Shown: one piece after another, positions 56,251-64,000 of the stretch
Numbering within the stretch: position 1 is the first letter of the stretch
Layout: each line of letters begins with the position of its first letter
DNA from: Berberis thunbergii
Lineage: Eukaryota > Streptophyta > Magnoliopsida > Ranunculales > Berberidaceae
Direction of reading: 5' to 3'
Length of the DNA: 64,000 bases
NCBI GenBank assembly: GCA_003290165.1
Contig: QNQO01005777.1
Location: 62,001-126,000 of the forward strand
Program-made: the position numbers and the translations under genes
The notes under the pieces: generated by a model
Told to the model about the DNA's origin: nothing
What the model saw: the letters and a program-made list of their open reading frames with translations, nothing else
Databases searched by the model: none

Positions 56251-56554
56251 TACTACACCAAATTGGTATATTTGTAACAACTTAAAAAATAGTAACACTT
56301 TTGAGCTATTACAATCCACTAAACAATTTCAAGTCAAAACTAAATTTAGTCAACAAAATGAAAAATAGCTACAAAAAAAAAGTGATACAATAAATTAGAT
56401 CACCATGAATAGCATCACTTGTAAGCCCATACTATTTATACAATTATCGAATCACTTTGTTTGTGAAAATGTGTAAAATTGCTTTGTGGATTGTTATAGC
56501 TCAAAAGTGTTACTGTTTTTTGGATTGTTACAAAAATGCCAATTTGGTGTAGTG
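56251..56554. mobile_element. MITE of CACTA type, 304 bp
   Basis: Long terminal inverted repeats of about 70 bp: left (T)ACTACACCAAATTGGTAT, right complement CACTACACCAAATTGGCAT. Flanked by the 3-bp duplication TGT (56248-56250 and 56555-56557). The terminal CACTA and 3-bp duplication fit the CACTA superfamily. The whole element could fold into a hairpin. Confidence 0.8.
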
Positions 56555-56557
56555 TGT

Positions 56558-57355
56558 GAACTTAGCCATTGGAGAAGAAACTGAACAAAACACAACGCTA
56601 ATGAGTGAATATCGTATTAACTATGAAATCATGCACACAGGGAGTCCCTATGTATAGTCTTGTAAGTACCTCACAAACTACCCTATAATTAAGGCTATAA
56701 TACATATTAAACTAAGAACACCAACGTTCGTGGTTGCTGCATTTTAATAATGAATTATTCTGCATATATATGTAGCATGTGTAGCTTTTGGTGTATTGGA
56801 TAGAATCAATCACAAACATTCTGCATTTTCTCAGTAGCCCATTAGCGTGGATCCAACTCTGGTAAGTAATCAAACATAATTTCAAGTTTGGTTGAATAAG
56901 AAAAAAATATTTTCAATAAGAAACAAAATCAGAAATAAATAGAAACAAAGTTCTATTTGAATATAGAAAAAAAGTTCTATTTGGCAGCTGGTTAATTAAA
57001 TAGAAACATGATTCTATTTGAGGCGGTGTTGGGTGGCTGCAAACAAGTATAAATAGGTGCATAAAACAAAGTTTTATTAATAGGGTTTTATAAATGCTGT
57101 TGCGTGAATAAGTAACAGAGAACGTAGTATTCTTTAGTGTTTGGTGCGGCTGTGTGCGCGTGGACAGTGCCTTTGTGTCTGATTCTTTGGGCACGATTTT
57201 GTGCGACAAAGTGTGTCGTGTGGCTGCGATATCAACTCAGTTTTGTCGATTGATTTGGTAGAAGAACTTGAAGGAGGTTTTGGGTTAATTTGCTGTGAGA
57301 CAACCCATGTTATTTACTCCTTGTATTACTCAAGTTATGTATAGTTATTATCTAT
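56558..57355 (+). other. AT-rich spacer, possible solo LTR
   Basis: No gene recognised. A TATA-like GTATAAATAGG at 57047-57057 and repeated GTTCTATTTG phrases (56950-57020) hint at a retroelement promoter, but no LTR ends were fixed. Confidence 0.3.
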
Positions 57356-57726
57356 TGTTGTCTATTATAGTTGAATTCTACTCCACCCATTCTTGATGTA
57401 TGCTAGATATACCCTCTTTACCAGCTTAAGCTTTTAGAGAAGTTAGCAATTTAACATGATATCAAAGCATTGATCCTCGGAGGTTGTGGGTTCGAATCTC
57501 GTCCAATGCAACCACTGGGAGAATTTAACATGGTATCAATGCTTTTGTTAGAAAAGGTCGAAAGTTCGATTCTCGCCCAACACAATTGCTGAGGTATTTT
57601 CTGAGGGGGAGTATTGAGACTAGAAGTCCACTCCACCCGTTCCGTAGAACCCGACCTTGACCTTGATGTATGTTTGATATGCCCATTCTATCAGCTTAAG
57701 TTTTTAGAGAAGTTGACAATTTAGCA
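57356..57726 (+). mobile_element. TRIM-like element, degraded, with duplicated PBS region
   Basis: Direct repeats of about 100-115 bp (about 57356-57453 and 57612-57726) end TTAGAGAAGTTAGCAATTTAACA and TTAGAGAAGTTGACAATTTAGCA. After LTR 1 comes TGATATCAAAGC (PBS-like); before LTR 2 comes GAGGGGGAG (PPT). The interior repeats itself: ATTTAACATGRTATCAAWGC and a GGTTCGAATC-type box each appear twice. LTR ends resemble those of the TRIM at 11422-11952. No target duplication seen. Confidence 0.6.
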
Positions 57727-58519
57727 AGGTATGCATTGTTATATATAGTGAAAGCCTCTTTTAGAATATATAGTTTCTAATGAAATAAATAATACGAAAA
57801 CATGTTGTTTTACACAAATGTACATTTTCGACGCTAGAAAATCTGAGAAAATATAAGGTTTTGATAGAACTTATAACTAAATGAAGTATTATCCAATCTA
57901 ATTGGAGAAGGGGATGACAACCAAAGTTGTCTAAGGTGCATATGAAAATAATGATGTCAAGATATACATCACAACATTATCTAACCGGAGTGAAAACAAA
58001 TCTCCATGAGAGATGGAGGCGATGAGGATATTAAGTGGCAATATATTGTAGCTTTCAAGCTTAGTTTGGTTAACCTTGTAGGGTCAATACGTAGCATTCG
58101 AGCATAGATTAATAAACAAAATAAAAAGGGTCAACGATCAAATTAAAAAAAAACAAAAACAAAAAAACAAAAAAATTGTAACTTGTAAGATAGTTGATAC
58201 CATATCTTTTTGATATGCGCACCTTGAGATATGCATCAAAACGTAATGATCGTTGCCGCACACGTAATTTATATAACGAGAAGCGTGATAAAAATGACTT
58301 GAAACCTGAACACAAATTGTTTTTATATATATTAATCCACACAATTCTTCAAAATTTCATGAGCTCGAGTAAAACTCGGATGGATTAGGAAATAGTTGGT
58401 GAAATTGTGGGTTAATGATAGGATTATTGTTTAGTTATTTTAGAATGCACTATGACGATTAAACTACATTAGAAATAGTTGAGATTATAACATGAACTCA
58501 ACTATTTATGAAATTAAAT
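57727..58519 (+). other. Intergenic, nothing recognised
   Basis: AT-rich. An A-rich/T-rich tract at 58138-58175. No coding homology. Confidence 0.45.
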
Positions 58520-58527
58520 ATTAAAAG

Positions 58528-59264
58528 TAGGGTGGGCACGAGATGGGATGGACCTCATTCCATCCCAAACGGGTTCGAGACAGGACGAAATTACCATGTT
58601 TTAATTTGTAAGTAGAGAAGAGTACAAAATAAGACTCGAAGCTAACGCATGGGAGGAAAACAATAGGCCCATGTGCATACGAACAATGATAAATTTCTCT
58701 AGTTGATGCCAAGCCTATATAAGTTAAACAAATTTGATATAAGTATTTATAAATATCAATTTTACGAATTCAAGATCAGACTAGGATGAATAATTAACTC
58801 TGTTTAGATTAGCTTCCATAGTTGGACATTGAGTAACATGAAGAAACAAGGGGATCAAATGATGAATCGATTTAAAATGTTTTCAGAGCCTTAATATACC
58901 ATTTGTTTGGGTTCATAGTGTAGGGCTAAATTCTAATGAAATTCTAAATGTTTTCATAGGATGTAAGTATGTTTTGGACACATAAAAGATACACTAGAAA
59001 GTTGCACGTTACAAAGAGGAACAAATACAACCCATCCCCAACTACAAGAGCATTCCAATAAAAATAATAAAGTTATTAATAATAAATATTAAAAATTCAA
59101 TTCGGGACGGGACAAGATGGACGGGATTAAAAATCTTCATCCCAATCTCATCCCACTCTAGATCGGGATATGATTGATCAATCTTAGTAAGACCTAAAAA
59201 AGGGGGACGGGATGGGACAAAATCCGAATGGAATGAGGATTGCTAGATGAGATGCCGACCCCTA
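58528..59264. mobile_element. Non-autonomous hAT element, 737 bp
   Basis: Ends TAGGGTGGGCACGAGATGGG and, complemented, TAGGGGTCGGCATCTCATCT, imperfect inverted repeats of the type common in plant hAT MITEs. Flanking 8-bp duplication ATTAAAAG/ATTACAAG (58520-58527 and 59265-59272, one difference). GGGACGGGA and GGGATGGGA phrases are repeated inside near both ends. No transposase. Confidence 0.7.
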
Positions 59265-59272
59265 ATTACAAG

Positions 59273-59902
59273 AGTTTTGTTTTTTTGACAACCTAAATTT
59301 CAGATAAGATTGATCAAATAATAATATATTAATCAATATGCTCTTTCCAAATCATGTGACTGATAGTAAGTGCGCTGAAGCTTAGAAACTATGGAATTGC
59401 CATGTTTAATTCCTGGTTATGACCCCAAGAGTAGACAGTTCACAGGAAAAGCACGTGACTGATACATTATTGTTTGTTTTCTTTAATTCAACTTGCTATG
59501 TCATAATATATAAACCATTGTTTGTATTCATTTGATGAGTTGGTCTTCCACGTTCATCACTATAACTTCGAATGAAAAAATACAACCATAACAAATGGCT
59601 GACTGGGCTTTTTTTCTCTCCTATATATAACAAATGGTAGGTGTTCTATAACATAACATTCGGATAATACTTGTTACAAGACATTTTTGAAAATTGATAG
59701 TGCTTTTTTTTTTTTAAGCTAGGAGTAGCAGATAATATCTGATCACATGACAAACATGTTTGTGTCATCATATAAGCACGTGGTTATTTTTATGAACATA
59801 TCAAAATTTCGATTGAGATAATGTAAACAAGCTGGTCTTCTAGTTTGTGTAGGGTTTTTTACGCAAGTGGTGTTGATTGGTGAGGCACTAAGAAGATTGA
59901 GA
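59273..59902 (+). other. Upstream region of the secreted-protein gene
   Basis: AT-rich, no transposon recognised. Contains CACGTG at 59453-59458, a G-box core. Its use as a promoter element is inferred only from position. Confidence 0.35.
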
Positions 59903-59912
59903 CTATAAATAG
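59903..59912 (+). promoter_or_regulatory. TATA box of the secreted-protein gene
   Basis: CTATAAATAG, 46 bp before the start codon, the only strong TATA match near this ORF. It implies a short 5' UTR of roughly 15-25 bases. Confidence 0.7.
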
Positions 59913-59957
59913 AGACTCCTGGGCTTCCACCATCACATTCAGTCTCTTGTATCCAGT

Positions 59958-60026
59958 ATGGCTAAGTTCACAATGTTGCTCTTCTTCCTGGTTTTTCTTG
60001 GCACAGCCTCTACCTCCCAAGCAAAG
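59958..60026 (+). CDS. First exon of an unidentified secreted-protein gene (signal peptide)
   Basis: ATG at 59958 encodes 23 codons, MAKFTMLLFFLVFLGTASTS then QAK, ended by donor AAG|GTATTT at 60027 in phase 0. Basic n-region, hydrophobic core and small residues before the end make a standard signal peptide, with cleavage near TSQA. Small secreted families such as defensins and GASA proteins often split here, but the mature part is not in the window, so the family is unknown. The intron is invaded by the copia element starting 166 bp downstream. Confidence 0.65.
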
Positions 60027-60192
60027 GTATTTTTATTTCATCGATCTTCAGTTTAAGAATCATATACAGCATCTGTTGTCCGATCAATGTTCTTATACAT
60101 TAGCTATATATATAGTTTCTTTCTTTCTGTCGTAGTACCAAACTAATTAACATAAGATAATTTTCTGCATTGACAAGATTGCGAATACGAAA

Positions 60193-61101
60193 TGTTGGAA
60201 AATATGCTGTAAATTCGAATTAAAAAGGTACAAACGATGGTACCAATTTTGCTTGGGTTGAGTCGCGGACTAGGTCGCTCTCTTTAAGACGTTTCGCGGC
60301 TCTGCCCAAAATTGTGCAAGCAGTAACGTAGCCCCGCTGTCCCCAGGATAAAATAGCCCAGAATCTTCTCTGTCTCATTCAAAAATTGCACAATAGATGA
60401 ACGGTATACAATTCACCCTTAATCTCCGTATTTGCTTTGAATCACCAATACCATTGAAATAAATCAGCAAGAAGCAGAAACTTGGCAAACGAAAACTACT
60501 TGTAAACACGAAGACTGTTTTTTTGCAAAAACTTTTCTTATTTCGAAGAACTGCATACTCTCTATTTTTCGAATGAACTCTCTGTTTCTCTTATTATTAT
60601 TTTTTTTATCTTAATAAAACTCAATATCGAAATGGTATTTATAGAGTGAAAATCGTACATTCAAAAACGAAATACAGACTCTATTCATTAGCATCAATCG
60701 CGTGGAGATTAAGAAATCCCGCTGCTACTTATGCCAAAACGTGTATACATCCTGTCTAGATTCAGTTCTCTTCAGAAGTTCTAAAGTTTATTTTTCGTTT
60801 AAATAATTTTTCAGCAAAAAAATGGTTTGCTCTCTAAATGACCCGACCCGCCCGAACGGACGGCGGCGACGGCTGGCTCGAGAGTCTATCTCTCCCCTCC
60901 TCATAAAAGAGTGGTACCCCCAAGGGGTCCAAGCCCAAGTCCTAACTATCTCCTTATAAACTCTACCACAAATAGTTGTATAATAGATATGGGACTAAAT
61001 TTTAGAGAGTGATCCATAGATCAAAATAGGAGAGAGGTCCAGGGTTAAAAACCAGGTAAACACTCATTTGATTTTATTTTTAAAAAGCCAAATTTGCAAC
61101 A
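60193..61101 (-). repeat. 3' LTR of the copia element (909 bp)
   Basis: Plus strand TGTTGGAAAATATG...AATTTGCAACA, with TGTTG/CAACA inverted ends. The minus-strand purine tract CCAAGTGGGGGAT directly precedes it. Confidence 0.85.
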
Positions 61102-61114
61102 ATCCCCCACTTGG
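61102..61114 (-). other. Polypurine tract of the copia element
   Basis: Minus-strand CCAAGTGGGGGAT immediately next to the LTR; it marks the plus-strand priming site for reverse transcription. Confidence 0.75.
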
Positions 61115-61761
61115 ATTTTTAGAAAACAATTTTCATCGAGCAATCTATAAAATATAAGATTGTGCATAAGCAAAAATGTCTTTCGACTTGAACTTTTGCG
61201 TAGTGTTCATGTTTTAGATTATACTAGAGTAACTCGTAGTTTTGAACTCTATCTCTAACAGACATTACACGCACAACCTTACCAGGGTGAAGTCTAAAAA
61301 GCCCGTGCTTTACGGCCATGCACGTATATCCCAGTGTAGTGAAGGCTCTAGGAATTTTGCCCACAAATTCCATAGAAAGCGGCCAAACTTCCACAATCAC
61401 TTAGGTGAGTCTATCAAGAGTAATCCTGTAGCTAGGTACTCCACTCCACATAGAGTATAGACCTCATTAAGAGTTTTGTTATTAACTCATCCTACTAGCT
61501 CTTCAGGAATTCATGCTAAAATCTAGGAATGAGATTGTTATTTTGTCAGCATGATTTACATCATATCATTCACGACTTGTGATTACCCATTGAACCTATT
61601 TCTTGGGATCTCCAGTCTATAGGTTGGGTTACCATCTTGAATAATTCATCAATCTAAGGGCATTAGTCCCATTCCTTTCGAGGTTTTGAAAACCTTCTCT
61701 CTAGCTACTCCTTTCGTCAAAGGATCAACCAAGTTCTCATCAGTTCATACATGATCCACTC
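61115..61761 (-). other. Copia pol C-terminus and 3' untranslated part
   Basis: After a frameshift near 61835 the minus strand continues in another frame as [20 protein letters not shown] then a stop and DENLVDPLTKG, the normal copia C-terminus. The rest is non-coding. Confidence 0.6.
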
Positions 61762-63075
61762 TCACAACACCAGTAGATAGAAACTCTCTAACTGTGTTGT
61801 GCTTACGACGTATTTGTTGTTTCTTGTCATTATAATAACGGTTTGTATTTTTGCAATAGCCGCGGTACTATCGCAATGGATCAAGACAGCTGGAATCGGT
61901 CTTTCCCATAAAGGGATCTCTGCTAGCAGGTTTCTCAGCCAACCTGCTTCTTCACTAGCTGTGGCTAGTGTTATAATCTCTGACTCCATCGTGGACTGTG
62001 CCAGAATGGTCTGTTTCTTTGATTTCCAAGAAACAGCTCCATCAGCTATATTGAAAATATAGCCATTGGTGGCTTTGGAGTCATCTGAAAGGGTGTTCCA
62101 ATTAGCATCGCTATATCCTTCAAGGACAGCGGGAAACTTCTGATAATGTAATCTGAGGTTCTTAGTCCTCTTCAGGTACCTCATGACCCGTTCAATTGCA
62201 TGCCAATGCTCTATACTAGGTCTACTGGTAAATCTGCATAGTAATCCAACAACATAAGCTATGTCGGGTCTAGTGCAATCGGTAGCATATCTAAGACTAC
62301 CAATGATGCTCGCATACTCAGATTGTCTAACACTGTTACCGGTGTTCTTGAACAACTTTGCACTAGAATCATAAGGAGTACATGCAGGTTTACAGTCAGA
62401 GTAATTATATTTATTTAGGATCTTCTCTATATAGTGTGATTGATCCAAAGAAATTCCCTTTTCAGACCTAGTAATCTTGATACCAAGGATTACACTCGCT
62501 TCTCCAAGGTCTTTCATATCAAAGTTCGCACACAATAAAGCTTTCACTTTATTCACGGCATGGATATTAGAACCAAAGATAAGCAAGTCATCCACATATA
62601 GACATATAATAGTGCAAATGCCATTTTCAGCTTTATAGTAAATGCATTTGTCACTTTCGTTTACTTTAAAGTCATGTGCGATAACAAGATTATCAAATTT
62701 TTCATGCCATTGTTTTGGAGCTTGTTTCAAACCGTAAAGTGATTTATCTAGTTTGCAAACTTTATGTTCCTGCTCTGGAATAACAAAACCTTCAGGTTGG
62801 TCCATGTAAATTTCTTCTTCCAAATCACCATTAAGAAACACAGTCTTAACGTCCATTTGATGCAATACTAGGTTATTTATTGCAGCAAGAGAAATTAACA
62901 CTCGAATAGATGTAATCCTGGTTACAGGAGAATATGTGTCAAAGAAATCAACGTTTTTTCTCTGTCTATACCCTTTGGCTACGAGACGAGCCTTGAACTT
63001 GTCAACATTACCATCAGGTTTCAATTTTTTCTTAAATACCCATTTACATCCTATTGTCTTGCAACCTGGTGGCAA
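61762..63075 (-). pseudogene. Copia reverse transcriptase-RNase H, nearly intact
   Basis: 437-residue frame. [42 protein letters not shown] (first catalytic Asp at residue 75), [12 protein letters not shown], and YVDD (residues 160-163). RNase [21 protein letters not shown] and [11 protein letters not shown]. The C-terminal residues from about QTVIIM onward are out of frame compared with the family. The product would copy element RNA into DNA. The ATG is not a true start; the frame is the continuation of one polyprotein from 63920. Confidence 0.9.
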
Positions 63076-63087
63076 ATCGACTAAATG

Positions 63088-63303
63088 TCAGCTTATGTTA
63101 GACTCAAGAGAGTACATTTCATCATCAATAGTATCTTCCCAAAAATTGGCATCTATAGAGGATAGGGCCTCTTGAAAACTAAGGGGATCCTCTTCGACTG
63201 AAAATACATAGTAATCGGGGCAAAAGTTTTTAGAAGTTCGTTTCCGTTTACTTCGCCTTGGCTCAGATTCTGTGGCTTTAACGGTTTCATTTACCCTGAT
63301 CAA
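63088..63303 (-). pseudogene. Copia integrase-RT linker fragment
   Basis: RRSKRKRTSKNFCPDYYVFS then LSFQEALSSIDANFWEDTID, the usual R-S-K-R and F-x-E-A-x-x-S...W motifs just before copia RT. A break near 63080 separates it from RT. Confidence 0.8.
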
Positions 63304-63386
63304 GGGTACGTAATGTGAGGATGTACCCCCACTATTCCTCTAAATAAAAGGAAATTTATCTTCATAAAAGTCAACGTCGTTTGATT

Positions 63387-63920
63387 CTATAATAACTTGA
63401 TCTTTAAGATTATAGAATCTATAAGCTTGTTGTTCATGGCATATCCTATGAATACACATTCATATGCCCTACCAGCATGCTTGTTCCTTTTAGGATCAGG
63501 AATTCTAACATAAGCTAAGCAACCCCAAGTTTTCAAATAAGACAAGTTTGGTTGTCTATTTTTCAGAATCTCATATGGAGATGTTTTACTTTTTGATTTG
63601 GGGACTCTAATTAGCACATAACAAAATGTCAATATAATTTCTCCCCACCAGTGCAAAGCAGCACCAGAGTTAAGCATTATGGAAACTACTAACTCGGTAA
63701 GAGTTCTATTTTTCCTTTCAGCTTTGCCATTCATCTCAGGAGAATATGGTGCAGTTGTTTCATGAATAATTCTTTGAGAATTATAGAACTCTATGAAAGT
63801 ACTGCTATCATATTCAGTGCCTCTATCACTCCTAAGTCTCTTAATCTTTCTATTATATTGATTTTCAACTTCAGTCAAAAATAATTTAAACATGTCAAAG
63901 GCATCACTTTTATTTTTCAT
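63387..63920 (-). pseudogene. Copia integrase core and C-terminal region, fragment
   Basis: RSDRGTEY (Asp-32), TTAPYSPEMNGKAERKNRTL (Glu-68) give the D-35-E spacing of the integrase core. Then ALHWWGE, SPYEILKNRQPNLSYLKTWG and YECVFIGYA are the copia GKGY-type C-terminal part. The frame is lost near 63390. The sequence upstream of 63920 has stops before the window edge. Confidence 0.85.
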
Positions 63921-64000
63921 TAAGTAAACAACGTATAATCAGAACAGTCATCAATAAACGTAATAAAATAACGTTTTCCATTTCTAGTCAAGATACCATC

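Larger units (their letters stand above)
60193..64000 (-). mobile_element. Ty1/copia retrotransposon, 5' part outside window
   Basis: 3' LTR 60193-61101, PPT at 61102-61114, then (reading minus) RNase H, RT, linker and integrase up to 63920 and beyond the window edge. The integrase-before-RT order defines copia. Several stops and frameshifts (for example near 61835, 63080 and 63385) indicate decay. It lies antisense in intron 1 of the secreted-protein gene. Confidence 0.9.

Noticed and set aside
57480..57510. tRNA gene suggested by GGTTCGAATC
   Set aside because: No acceptor stem, A box or anticodon arm fits around it; it belongs to the TRIM-like interior.
61799..62062. Plus-strand 87-residue open frame
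   Set aside because: Complement of copia RNase H coding sequence.

Overview
The window is nuclear DNA of a flowering plant, most likely a eudicot. It has spliced genes with GT/AG introns, a chloroplast-targeted DEAD-box helicase, an Arabidopsis-like UDP-glucose 4-epimerase sequence, and dense Ty3/gypsy, Ty1/copia, LINE, SINE, TRIM, hAT and CACTA debris. The species cannot be named from the sequence alone. Host coding sequence is sparse; most of the window is transposon-derived.

1-26.3 kb (+ strand): one intact gene with eight exons, 267-26312, encoding a 709-residue orthologue of Arabidopsis RH50 (plastid DEAD-box-like RNA helicase). All exon junctions keep frame. Its seven introns, up to 8.1 kb, carry many insertions: an antisense chimeric LTR retroelement that has captured host KH-domain and alpha-mannosidase sequence (2170-4812), LINE and copia remnants, a complete 531-bp TRIM (11422-11952), a hAT MITE, a ~2.1-kb interlocked inverted repeat (15990-18140), a CACTA-like element, and two SINEs with long target-site duplications.

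26.3-32 kb: intergenic DNA with a truncated Tat-type Ty3/gypsy element (27170-29793) and a tRNA-headed SINE whose body is tandemly amplified (31339-31853). 32.4-38.1 kb: a decayed UDP-glucose 4-epimerase gene (six exons recognisable, last exon missing, Rossmann loop lost, one frameshift). Its first intron holds a LINE fragment and possibly organelle-derived DNA.

38.8-55.9 kb: a second copy of the hAT MITE, a decayed Tat-type pol (39.4-42.0 kb, + strand), and two related Tat-type elements on the minus strand (A, 42472-51207; B, 51508-55914). A and B both lack reverse transcriptase, RNase H and integrase. Each keeps an antisense ORF with a shared intron, and tandem repeats.

56-64 kb: a 304-bp CACTA-type MITE, a second TRIM-like element, a 737-bp non-autonomous hAT, then the promoter and first exon of an unidentified secreted-protein gene (59958-60026). 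That gene's first intron is invaded by a large minus-strand Ty1/copia element which runs off the end of the window.
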